Shown here piece after piece: positions 32,581 to 43,714 of a stretch of 64,000 nt of DNA (position 1 is the first letter of the stretch; every line of letters starts with the position of its first letter). The position numbers and the translations under genes are program-made. The stretch is from Pardosa pseudoannulata (lineage: Eukaryota > Arthropoda > Arachnida > Araneae > Lycosidae): positions 91,082,848-91,146,847 of the forward strand of contig CM063498.1 of NCBI GenBank assembly GCA_032207245.1, read 5' to 3'. Under the pieces are notes generated by a model that saw nothing but the letters and a program-made list of their open reading frames with translations, was not told the DNA's origin and did not search any database.

Positions 32581-34232
32581 GAATTACAAAAAATTATCTG
32601 CCTAATATCTAACATAAAATTTTTATCAACTAAAATAAACTGCTTTAAAATATGTCTAAACTAGTCTTAATATTTTTAAAATGTATCACTTCAGATTCTC
32701 AGCTTTATAGTTTTACAATTTTTCCTGGACGACGGTTATATAATTCAGGAGAGTGGTACAAATTAATATCACCTAAAATGCGATTATAACTGAGAGGAAA
32801 TTAAAACTTTATTTCACTGTAGTTGTGCAGGGTGGGCCTAAATAGTTTTTTATAAAATAAGAGGCGGGACATTTCCCATATGAGCAATAATTACCATGCT
32901 CATATGGGGAATATCCTGTCCCACAAGTTCCGGATGAGCAATAATTACCATGGAATACAGAGTCGCAGTCCACTCTGAGAAGCAGAAAATAAAACTTTAA
33001 AATTTTAAAAGTTTTATAAAATCTTAATAACTATTTCAAATGTTAATATTTTTTACACCAAAAATTTTTAAGGCCTATTAAAGCCTGCTTCACAAAACTG
33101 TACAGGGATTTTCAAACATTTTGAACTGTATTTTATAGAATTTTTTTACTGATACTTACTGTGAAAAGCAACGGAATTTGGCTTTTCCTTGTTTATATTT
33201 GTAAGTATAATAAGAAATAAACAATTTATTGCTCATTCCATTCGCAGTTTTATGTTATAGAAAAATCGTATAAAATATTGAAAACTTGTAAAATACCAAA
33301 TAAAAAATGCAGAATACAAGAAAGGAATTGTTAGAATTTTTAATGCATGTAATTTAAGGATAAAGAAAGCATGATAAAAACATCACTTAAAGTTTTCATT
33401 TGTTAAAAAGAAAACCCATGACTGAAATGATGTATGTAAATATTTTTTAAATATTCAAGATACAGAGTTTTCAAACTTTGAATGCATGTAGAGAATCATT
33501 ATAACGGTAACTTAAGCTAGTAAAACATTCGATATTATCTAACCATATTTTGAGCACAATCCCCCTTTAAACATTTAAATTTCTTTCTCAATTTTTAAAA
33601 TATTCTAATAAAAATTTGCTTTATTTAGTGCTTTCATGACCAATGTACAAAGTGTTATTCATTATTGTTGAATTTTTTTACTATCCTATCAAATTTTTAT
33701 TTTAAAAAGAGATTTAAATCTCAAAATTTGTAAACAAATAAATTTCAATTAAACATATGAAGTTTAAAAAAGTTTAGATTTCATAAAGATTGAAAACATT
33801 TTAGTTATTTACCAAAGTATATTTGCAAATTTTTAATGCAACATACTTTATTAAAAACTGTTTCCACAAGGATGGAAAAAATTTGGAAATCACAATTAAA
33901 TATTGACATGGTTTTCACAAAATCGGCATTTTCGAAATTGTTATTCAAAACCATGTCAATAACTGAATTTTATGTATTTTTCAAATTTTAATCGGAAAAT
34001 AAAGAACGTATGCGTGTTTGTAGATATGTGGGTGGACGCATGACTTTATGTAAGCTCAAATATTTTATTACCTCTATACTGAGTATCCTTTTCTATTACA
34101 ACTAATATGTTATTAAAATTTTCACTCGTACAAAACTCACAAAAGAAAACAAGAGTTTTTACCACATTTAGGTTGAAACTAATGCACTTATTTTTTTATT
34201 TAACCTTTATCCTTCGACATAAAAAATAGTAT
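32581..34232. other. gene-free stretch with two hairpins
   Basis: 32865-32931 folds into a stem of about 20 bp around ataattacca and is followed by a direct repeat of gagcaataattaccatg (32882 and 32935). 33901-33915 and 33947-33961 are a perfect 15-bp inverted repeat (tattgacatggtttt) with a 31-base loop. No coding region was recognised. Confidence 0.55.
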
Positions 34233-34233
34233 A

Positions 34234-35032
34234 CCTCCTATATAATAATAGCCTAAGTTATCTGACCGTCTGTCATCGAATTTATGAAGCGGTTAGAACT
34301 GGAATGGATACAGGCGTCCATATTGGATTCTTGATGAGTTGGGATTAGTAAATTCAAAGCGAGTAAAGTTTATCTTCTCCTAAACTATCAATCAGATTCT
34401 AAAATAAATTGGTATAAATAGGCTTCATATCACAATGAAAAATATTGTCTCTTTAAATCGTTCGAAATCCACCACTCACCTCCCTCCCCCCTTTTCGAGC
34501 GTTTAATGCCATTATTTTTAGCCCTATTTTTTCCGGTTAAGGGGAGGCTATTAAATTTATCCCATAATAAACAGGTATGATGATGTCATTTCTTTAACCA
34601 TCTTCTTTAATAATTTCTTTTTTTAAATTGTTTAATTATCGTCTGGATTATTTTCATACTTTTTATCACTGAACTTAGATATGACGTAAATAATTTTCTT
34701 TTATATTTGGCTTAAATAATAGATTAGGTACATATGTAATCATTTTAAATTTAATAATCGGTTATTTTTTGTTGCAGTTAAAATTAACATTAATTTCGAC
34801 GTAGCTAAGAAAGCTTTGAACTATCTTTCTAAATTAATTCAATGTTATTCTAAATTACATTCACAGTATCCGGACACTTTAAAGGAGTATGAAGATAAAT
34901 TATTGAGCTTGTACGAAGTAATTCTCAGCCAAAAAACAAACCATTTTATTTTTACCTGCCTCATAGGGTACTTTATAATTTTGGAAAATTAAAAATTTTA
35001 CTGATCCCGTCATATGACTGGATATATACTAG
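34234..35032 (+). mobile_element. Helitron-like non-autonomous element, family 2, copy 2
   Basis: It begins near tcctatataataatagccta and continues cctaagttatctgaccgtct as in the other copies. It ends with the hairpin cccgtcatatgactgg, then atata and CTAG (35029-35032), then T. About 800 bp, no coding capacity. Confidence 0.7.
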
Positions 35033-35653
35033 TTTTTATATATTTTGCTTGCAATACAATATATTTGCTTCACAAGGGATAAAAATAATGCCTTTGATTA
35101 TGTTTTTATAAACTTTATAAACAATTGTTACTCATCTTTAACTTAAACATTCCTGGAATGGTATCACCTCCAACTCTTTGAACTTAATTTATTTTGCTTT
35201 CAGCCTTATTGATTTATTAAGAAGTGCATGCCATTTGCAAGTAAGGACCGAAAATAAAACACCTACGAGATCCGTAAATAAAACTTTGGGAGAAGTTAAA
35301 ACGAGGCGATGCTGAAAGTAGTTCGATTTAACGCTACTTGAAGTTAATTTACGGTCCATCAGAAACCTTGTCGGCAAGGTCAACGACTTTCTCCGTCTGA
35401 ATGGAAAATTTCAGGTCAGAACGAATAAAATCGATAACAGATTTTTTTTTTCTCTGTTTGGTTTCCGATTAGGCTAATTTTAATTCTTTTAGTTTATAAT
35501 TATTCTGTATGTTTTGGGATATGAGTTGAAATTATAGGGACTTATTGTAGTGGATACGATACTCTCGTAATAACTATCAGCGAAATAATTTATATGTAAT
35601 TGATGACTTTATATGCTGCATCTCTTATGGATAATTACAGAAAACAACTACAT
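35033..35653. other. gene-free stretch
   Basis: No supported coding region or repeat. Confidence 0.5.
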
Positions 35654-35667
35654 TTTATCTCTAAAGA

Positions 35668-35851
35668 TTGTGGTTTGGTTAGGTTTCGCACGCTGCAATC
35701 TACTTTTTTGTAAAAACGAAGGCTAATGAGACCAGGACCAACTGCTTAAAACTGATTCCGAACGTCTACGAACACCCATTCTCCAGTGGATTCGAACCCA
35801 TGAACTGAGGTGTCGAAGATCAGCGGCCCTAATCATTTGGCCATCGTTCGA
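35668..35851 (-). mobile_element. tRNA-derived SINE, full-length copy with 14-bp TSD
   Basis: Minus-strand copy: the head (cgaacgatggccaaatgatt) is at the right and the ccaaacc-type tail at the left. The TSD tttatctctaaaga is at 35654-35667 and 35852-35865. Confidence 0.9.
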
Positions 35852-35941
35852 TTTATCTCTAAAGAATAAAAACTTTATAGATATTACTTAATATTATTAT
35901 TTCCATGATACTAATGAAGCTACTTTAATAAATGGAAGTAG

Positions 35942-36499
35942 TTCCCGGCCTATCTTAGCCGATTCCAGCTTTCCAATTCGTCTAGTACGAGATGTGTTTG
36001 AGGTGGCCCAGGTTTGCCCGACCACTACCTATTTGACTGCTCCCTCACTACGGATTGGTATTTCAAGCTCCCCAGACCAGACCTGAAGGGTGTCTGGGCT
36101 GATCAGCTAATTTGTAACAAAACTCTCTCATCCAAACTAAACAAGCTGTTCGGTTGGCTAATGGAAAATTCAGAGAATCTGCAGGCCCCGTAACAAGGCT
36201 GATTCTGAATATATAGCTTTCACTGTACTGCGATTTTGTATTTATTTATATGCATTTATCTTGTAATTATTATCAATTTTTTTTATTTTAATTTTTTTTT
36301 AATTTTATGATTTTTACTTTTTTGTATTTCCAGTGTAATTTTGCCTGTTTTGTATTTGTATGTGTTAGTTTGAGATATTTTTTACTGTATTTACTATAAT
36401 GCATTGTATATTAAAGAGCTGCTGTGGATTGTACACCCGGGGACACCCAAAACATCTTAAACCTTTGTTTTAAAGTAGATGGTCCTCGTTGGTGCAGAC
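35942..36499 (+). mobile_element. 5'-truncated LINE tail with 15-bp TSD
   Basis: Flanked by the perfect direct repeat aataaatggaagtag at 35927-35941 and 36500-36514. The first part encodes PDHYLFDC and then about 45 more residues to a stop near 36190, the H..C ending of LINE ORF2 proteins. A roughly 300-bp AT-rich 3' UTR follows, ending ctcgttggtgcagac without a poly(A). Upstream of PDHYL the frame is broken. Confidence 0.7.
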
Positions 36500-36602
36500 A
36501 ATAAATGGAAGTAGATTTATGCATATTGTCTCATTATTTATGACCAAAACTTAGTTTGGTAAAATCATAAGCTTACCAATCCTTGTTTCACCCTCGCCAC
36601 TT

Positions 36603-36769
36603 GCCGAATGATGGCTAATTGGTTAGGGTGCTAGTCTTCGGCACTGGAGTTCATGGGTTCGAATCTCACTGTAGCATGGATGTTCGGAATCGGCTTTAAG
36701 CTGTAGGTCCCGGTCTCATTAGCCCTCGTGTTGCAAAAAGTAGACCGTAACACTCCAAGCCAAACCAAA
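36603..36769 (+). mobile_element. tRNA-derived SINE, near full-length copy
   Basis: The head gccgaatgatggctaattgg, B-box gggttcgaatctc, body and ccaaaccaaac tail are all present. An imperfect TSD is seen (ccctcgccactt at 36591-36602 and cccttgtcactt at 36770-36781, two mismatches). A short internal gap removes part of the gtagccgttcgg block. Confidence 0.88.
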
Positions 36770-36781
36770 CCCTTGTCACTT

Positions 36782-37573
36782 TTGACATAAATAATCTCGA
36801 TTATGGAACTCTATTGAACATACTTATTCAGTGTTTAGAAGGTAATTATTTACTAAGTATTTTAATTTGACTGTATTATATTGAATTGAGTAACCAGGAT
36901 TCTTAAGGTCGAACAAACTGTGTTTGAATACAAGTCCTCGGTCTTGGAAGGGTGACTCTTCTCTTTCTCGACAAGGCTTCAATAAGATCGTGATTCGAAT
37001 AGTTTTAATCGTCAAATGTTATTCTCAGACATATTCTCCGAAAAACTGGGAATTTCTAAATATGGGCCAATTGGCAAAAGTTGCAGTATTATCATGCCCT
37101 TCGTGGGCCTGGCTCTCGTTCGCATTTAGTCGAAAGGTGACAATTTTTCTATGCCTCGGTTTGTGAAATTGTGAGTCTCGAGCAATTATTTGTTATGGTA
37201 GCATTACAAATAAATGTGCAATAGTTTGCTACGAGTGTTTGACAAAGTTATGCTATGTACTGTCTACTTAAAATCTAAAGGTAAGAACAAAGTTTTAGGT
37301 GCCTATTTTAAACCACTACAATTAATTTCAAATTTATTTTAATTAATCCAGATTCAGACGCACACACAGACACACACACAAATATGTATGTGAATTTATG
37401 AGTGCACCAAATTCGATAAAAGGGTCATAGGTCGGGCCTACTTTGTCATAGGGGCCCAAGTCTTCAAGTAATCTTCAGATATGTCTGCTAAGTGGCAGCA
37501 TCTGTCAAAAATTATCTTCGTGTTACGCTTAATACTGTTAGTGTAAAATATTTTGACTCTAAAATTTCCCCTT
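36782..37573. other. gene-free stretch
   Basis: Short open frames only. A brief acacaca tract lies near 37361-37384. Confidence 0.5.
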
Positions 37574-37750
37574 GCCGAACGGTGGTCGATTGGTTAGGGT
37601 GCTGGCCTTTGGAATCGAAGTTCGTGGGTTCGAATCCCACTATGGCATGGATGTTCGTAGCAGTTCGAAATCTCCTTTAAGCTGTAGGTTCCGGTCTCAT
37701 TAGCCCTCGTGTTGCAAAACAGTAGACCGTAGCACTCCAAACTAAACCCA
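37574..37750 (+). mobile_element. tRNA-derived SINE, full-length copy
   Basis: gccgaacggtggtcgattgg head, B-box gggttcgaatccc, full body, and caaactaaaccca tail. A possible imperfect TSD consists of aaaatttcccctt before and atattttcccttt after. Confidence 0.88.
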
Positions 37751-37905
37751 ATATTTTCCCTTTATATTATATTTTGTGATTGGTTACTATACTTACTAGT
37801 TGTGATTATTATATTATTTATGTTTTCTAAAAGTTTGTGTTTCAAAAAAAGGCAACGTTATTTTTTTTTTCAGAGTTTATAATTTTTTTTCTGAAGTTGA
37901 TGTAA

Positions 37906-37960
37906 TTTGGTTTGGTTTTGGAGCGCTACGGTCTGCTTTTTGCAACACGAGGGCTAATGC
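37906..37960 (-). mobile_element. tRNA-derived SINE, 55-bp extreme truncation with 12-bp TSD
   Basis: Only the tail end of the body (agccctcgtgttgcaaaaag in reverse) and the ccaaacc tail are present. The perfect TSD aagttgatgtaa (37894-37905 and 37961-37972) shows it is a real, separate insertion. Confidence 0.9.
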
Positions 37961-37972
37961 AAGTTGATGTAA

Positions 37973-38666
37973 CAATAAAAATGGCGTTTATTTGTCAGTA
38001 AAAGAGAGTTTTTTATTTAGAGCAAAAAGAGAGTGATTTGTTTTAACAGTTAGTATAATAAATTGCTTAAATTTTAAAAACTAATTTTAGGTACATGTTC
38101 TGGTTTGAAGTAACATCAGTTTCTTTTAGCATCTTTCAAGGCTAGCCAAAATTAGCCTGGCTCCCATAAAGAAAGGATCTCGAAGTCCTTTTTAGAATTT
38201 AAAGTTTCATCAGCATAAACTTAATGCATCAACTATTAAAGCTAAATTTGTTTTCTTATCTAGTTAGCATAATTAAAAGATCTCCTTGCTTCCCAATTTG
38301 AAATGAAACCCCCCTTATGTATATGATGAACTAGAGTAGATAGTGATTAGTACTACACTTGAATTGTAGATGATCATTTACCTTGTAATTTATTATGTTA
38401 CATAAATATCACTTTTTTTTTTAATTTGAAACTAGCCGGATAGAACCTCTTTGCAGTTTGAAACTACCCCATGGAACATAATTTGATGATATATGGTCTA
38501 GACTATGTGATAGACAGCCTATGTCTAATAATACCAAAATTTCCTTAGATTAATAATTAGTAACTCCGAGTTAGTTTTCCAAAGTTAAAAATTTTCAAAG
38601 TCAGTTTTATTCCTGACTCTTATCAGTCTTTAACACTTAGCTATAAAATGGTTCGTAAAACTAAGT
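37973..38666. other. gene-free stretch
   Basis: No supported feature. Confidence 0.5.
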
Positions 38667-38670
38667 TTAA

Positions 38671-39142
38671 CCCATTAATGAGCTATAAGCTAGAAAATAT
38701 TTTGTAGAATTTTTGCATTTACTCGGAACTAGTTTTTCTTTTTAACGAATGTGGACTTCGACCCTGTAAAACAACTTATCAAAATTTCGAGAAAATAGTT
38801 GCACTTATAAAATTTTTCATTTGTATAGACATTTTATGAGTTTTCAAGCCTCGCATAAAAATTTACTTCTTTGACAAATGCATTGACTGCAATTATGACA
38901 ATAGTTTTATATATTATAAAAATTCTCTTTCCAGTACTTTGTTTACATGTGATAAAAGATAAATCTCTTATCAAGAAGTTTTATTTTATAAATGTTATAT
39001 TATGACGCTTAAATTGATAGCTGAAAATTAATGAGAATAGGATCTAATGTAAAGATAATTTAAATTTCAGAATTCTATAATAACATAGATTTAAGATATT
39101 TATAAATATATAATCGCCAGAAATGGCTCGAGCATTAATGGG
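38671..39142. mobile_element. MITE with TTAA duplication (piggyBac-like)
   Basis: TTAA at 38667-38670 and 39143-39146 flank the perfect 10-bp TIR cccattaatg/cattaatggg. The 472-bp interior is non-coding. TTAA-specific insertion points to piggyBac-like mobilisation, but the ends differ from those at 21492. Confidence 0.65.
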
Positions 39143-39424
39143 TTAAGGGAATATTACTGTTTTTTGTTGGACTGTGATAAATTTGTTATATTGGTGGCAG
39201 TATGTTTGAAACACTTCAAATTTGAATAGAGATTTCAATATTGTGTAAATAATACAAGTGAGAACATAGATAATGTTATTTTATTCTAAATTCACTTTTA
39301 TCCTCAAACAATATATCAAAGCTAAGATAAATTTTATTTATTCTTTACTTATTCTTTTTCATAGCTTCGGGTACTGACCATTCCTTACATTATAATCCAT
39401 AAATTAAAACTGTCACAGACTTGA

Positions 39425-40391
39425 CTGAAGAACAGGGTGCCCCCGCCAACTTGGCGATAAAGCTCTGAGCATGGTAGCCTAACATTTTCTCCTGATCTCG
39501 CCGTGTCCAAACAATCTGTATCTATATTTTAATTTATATTATATTTGTATTCAGTTGTTCGTGTGGAACTCATTTCTTATATATTAAATGTTCTTAATGC
39601 TTAAAAATAATACATATAATGAACCGCTAAAGCTTCACGATGGCTAATTTTTAATAATTTGGAGATGTTGGCTTTATAAACTGTTAAGGGATTGATTTCT
39701 CATAAATGTAAATGCCCGCTTTCTCAGTGGTTTTGGTTAGGTAAAAATATATTTGAGGGTGCCCCCTTGGCGAAATTGGCGATTTTTGTTTGGCTCGAAT
39801 CCTGTAAACCGTGCAAACAGGAATGGCGGTCAAAACATAATGAAATTTCAATAAAACATTAGAAAATTTCAATTAAACATCGGCCAAATTAAATCGGCCA
39901 ATATAATTACAATGAAAATATGCTTTTTTTCCATTGTTATTCAAATCGTACAGAAACTTAAGTTTTATTTTACTTACCAAAGTCATTTTCAGGACCAGAA
40001 GCAAAATTAACCTTACCATCTGACATACAACGTAAAATTAACTGACTTCTGAAATTACATATACCGTTGAACATTAAAAAATAACGCTAAACTATAAACC
40101 AATCAGAATCACGATTGGGTTTCCAAAAAACGTTATAGACGTTTCCATAAATAAAACAACATCGCCTAGCTTGGCGTCGACAACTTGGCGAGAATATAGG
40201 GGCACCTTCAAATATAGGCTAATCTCTGGTTAATTAAGAAAAAGTTTATAATTCTATTACAATGGCTCAATCTATTAATAAGTCTCCCAAATAGCAAGGG
40301 ATACAGTTCTGTTCGGATGAAATACCTTTGTGTTTTAATAAACATCGCCAATAATTTCATCAAATTTGCCAATGAGTACCCTATTCTTCAG
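39425..40391. mobile_element. possible outer TIR element enclosing another MITE
   Basis: Ends ctgaagaacagggtgc (39425-39440) and ctgaagaatagggtac (40376-40391, read inward) match at 14 of 16 positions. It encloses the MITE at 39748-40216. The coding content is nil. The pairing could be coincidental. Confidence 0.4.
39748..40216. mobile_element. MITE with tatatttgarggtgcccc ends
   Basis: 18-bp TIRs at 39748-39765 and 40199-40216 differ at one base. Subterminal ttggcga motifs are repeated just inside both ends. The target duplication could be TA or TATA but is masked by the terminal bases. 469 bp, no transposase. Confidence 0.7.
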
Positions 40392-40644
40392 TAGTACAAT
40401 GCCGCTTTTTAGGCCAAATTTTTTTATAAACCTGAATATCGTTGAAAATACATGCCGTTACATACAACATATAATAAAATAATACTTTTATGCTCTACCG
40501 AATCTGACAGAAAAAAAGAGTAATAGTTTCTAATTTAAATTAATTTAAAATTATGAAATAAGTGATTAGTGTGCTAATTTCAAACTCATTAAATTTAGAT
40601 TTGATTATATATATGACTGCTCACCCATACACGTATGTGTATAT

Positions 40645-41266
40645 CCCTCCGAGTGGAACAAACACATCAACTAAAAAAGTCTCCAAAAATACGCTAAAAG
40701 TTTACTGTGTCAGTGGCCAAAGCGTTCTATGATTTTTTCCTTCACCCTTAGTCGATTAGTACGGGACACCCACCCTCGTTATTGTCCCTTTACTTCCGGT
40801 TATAAACATATATATAAATATTATAGATTGTTAATTTTTGATACACATAAAGCTCGTCAAGTCTCGAAGTTCATTCGATAAGAAATAATGGATTCTAAAA
40901 GTACAAATAAAAATATTCTTTGAGAGACTTATTTATATTTTTACAGAAGTTGTCCAAGATATTTAAGTGGTGCAATTAGAGATACATCAGTTACCGCACA
41001 CAAAATACTTCGAAATAGAGATTTACAAAGCTATGAAAAGCTATCAGCGTCTTTGTCCCTCAAGGGGTAGAGGTGCATCCATCCATAAATGTTAGTCAAA
41101 GAGGGGTGCATTTCCTAAACAATCGACCTGACCCTCCTACTGTAGAACTCCATGGGGCATAAATGTACACTACATCCATTTTCGGACCATTTTTGGAGGT
41201 CGAAAATTGTACGTTTTGAAGACATCATCGATTTGGTGGAATTGTACGTGTGAACCGCTTAGAGGG
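40645..41266. mobile_element. MITE with ccctcygagtgg ends and 4-bp TSD, copy A
   Basis: The ends ccctccgagtggaaca and, inward from the right, ccctctaagcggttcaca match at most positions. The 4-bp TSD atat is at 40641-40644 and 41267-41270. It is 622 bp and aligns along its length with 57877-58505. No transposase frame, so it is non-autonomous. The superfamily was not assigned. Confidence 0.85.
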
Positions 41267-41756
41267 ATATACGTATGAAACGCAAGCTTTAAGATTTCAT
41301 GCATGAAATTTAAATTAAAGGTAACAGGAAAATCAGAAAGTAAAAAGAAATCCCTGTTCACTTTATATTTTCTTCAATTAAATGCCTAATACTATCTAGA
41401 GTGGCCAAATACATTTCACGTCGATAAGAAGCAGAAAAAAATATAAAAGAAAATAGTTACTATTTTCGCCATCGTGGTTTCGTAATATCCTATCAAGAAA
41501 CATTAGATATCAGCTTCACGTCTGTCTGTTATGTTTCATAACATCTTCAAGGACGTTCCCAAATGAAACACCAATATTTATTTCTATTTATTGAACTAAA
41601 ATCTCCCTTATGGCTGGAGAGAGTTCTTAAGGTTTTCTTTTTTGACCAACACGCGATTTCTGTCAAACAATATTTTTTCGATCTCATAGGTAGGCGTAAA
41701 AGTGTTTTAAGAAGATTTAGAGCTTATAGAGGACATAATAAAAATATTTATTATTA
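41267..41756. other. gene-free stretch
   Basis: Short open frames at 41170-41361 (-) and 41563-41757 (+) have no recognised domain. Confidence 0.45.
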
Positions 41757-42715
41757 AAAAAAAAAAAATATATAAAAAAAAAAAATATAAAAATAATTTT
41801 AATAAAAAATATTTGTTTTTTAAAAGTTTTATAAAAATGCAAAAATATTTAATGATATTTTACCCTATAGGATTAAAAAAACGAAATAAACTCTTCACAA
41901 ATAATCTTAAATATCTTCTTTCACCAATACTACGATTTCTGATACATACACTGAGATTGTTTTTTCATTAACTGTGAATACTAAATAAAAACATAAAATA
42001 AATAATGTTTTAAAAGATAATTATAAAGGACAATGACAATATTAAAACATTTTATTCATACAAAAATAAAAAAAATAGTATTATTGATTTTTATAATTTA
42101 AAAGGAATATTTAAATAAATATAAAAATTATTTTTATTTTTTATATTTTAAAAAAAATAATTGTATATTTTAAGAATATTTTTTTAAAAAAATATAAATA
42201 AAAAAAATAATATTTAAAATTAATAATAATTTTTGCTTTAAAATTTAAATTTTAAATGAACTGTTGACGTTATATGGATGTTTCACTTTATGTAAAAAAA
42301 CCACATGTGAGAGAACAAAAAAAAAATTTATCTGAAAAATTAATTTTATTAATTTTTATTTAAAATAAAAACAAATAACTTAGAAGCAAATTTATTTAAA
42401 AAAAATAAATTTAAACATGTGCATTTATTTCTGGCATCAAAAAAGATTAAAAAAATTAACAATTTCACATATATAAAAAAAATAATTTGAAAATATTATG
42501 TATTTTTATGTTTAAATTAATATATAAAATAGAGGATATTAAGAAGATTTATAGTATAAAATATAAGTAATAAAAAAAAAACTAATTAATTATATTTAAA
42601 AAATTAAGCTAAAATATATTATAATTATAATAAAATTAATTAGATTAATATATTTTTATAATATTATAATATATTAAAATGTAAGCTAAAATAATATTAT
42701 AATAATATTATAATA
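41757..42715. repeat. extreme A/T low-complexity region
   Basis: About 1 kb of A-runs and T-runs with very little G or C, ending in an aatattataa-type simple repeat (42600-42720). Confidence 0.85.
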
Positions 42716-43314
42716 AGCTAAAATAAACTCTCTCTCTTTATCCCAAAGTATTTGCGTTTTTCGGCTACATTTTTTACTTACAACTAAACCCGATTCAATA
42801 TGGATTGTCTTCCCTTTGTGATCTGACAAATAACCCATTACATATTCACCGAATGAAAAAAAGAAAAATCCACTTACCTGAAAAATAACTTTTAAAATTT
42901 TTTAATCAAAAATTAGTTTTTCATATCAATTAGAAGCTAATTTTATTTTTCATTCTGTGAAACTCAAATGATATAAATACAACCGATAAAATTTATTTTA
43001 TAGCATGAAAAAGGATAATTATTTCAGATTTACAATTCCTTAGCACTTTTAAAATTTAAATTTTATACTGTCCGAAATGTTCAATATTTTTTAGTTTGTA
43101 GGATAAAAAACAGATGATTAGCTTCAATGCGATAGAAAAAATTAGATTCCAATATATGTATATTCCAAATATTGTGTAGGTAAGTGAATTTCAGTTTTTC
43201 ATCTTGTGCATATTTCTAACGCTATGTAAAAAATGCTCTTCTAAAAATGACGAAACTAAATAATATTTTAAACCTAAAACATTGTTATAAACTAATTCAT
43301 TCTAAAAGAAGCAA

Positions 43315-43487
43315 GCCGAACGATGGCCGATTGGTTAGAGTGCTGGCCTACGATACCAGCGTTCGTGGGTTCGAATCCCACTATGGCATAGATGTTCTTA
43401 GCCGTTCACAATCGGCTTTAAACAGTAGGTCCCGGTCTCATTAGCCTTCGTGTTGCAAAAAGTAGACCGTAGCGCTCCTAACCAAAC
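43315..43487 (+). mobile_element. tRNA-derived SINE, full-length copy with 15-bp TSD
   Basis: gccgaacgatggccgattgg head, B-box gggttcgaatccc, full body and an accaaac tail. The perfect 15-bp TSD ttctaaaagaagcaa is at 43300-43314 and 43488-43502. It is the best-preserved copy in the window. Confidence 0.95.
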
Positions 43488-43714
43488 TTCTAAAAGAAGC
43501 AAAAGTTTTTGTTTTATGATTAATAGTATAAAATCTATTATAATGAGGATTTTAAGTCTTGAAAGGAGGAAAGTTTAAAACAGAAATAATGTTTTGAGTC
43601 CTAAACTTTTAGCTTAATATCTTGTTATGCCTATTTTACTAAATGCTGTTTACTTAGTACTTCATGAGTCTAGAGAGATAGATTTGCTAAACAACTAAAT
43701 ATGTCTGTAATAGG

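Noticed and set aside
33901..33961. microRNA precursor
   Set aside because: The stem is only 15 bp with a 31-base loop, too short for a typical pre-miRNA, and there is no expression evidence.
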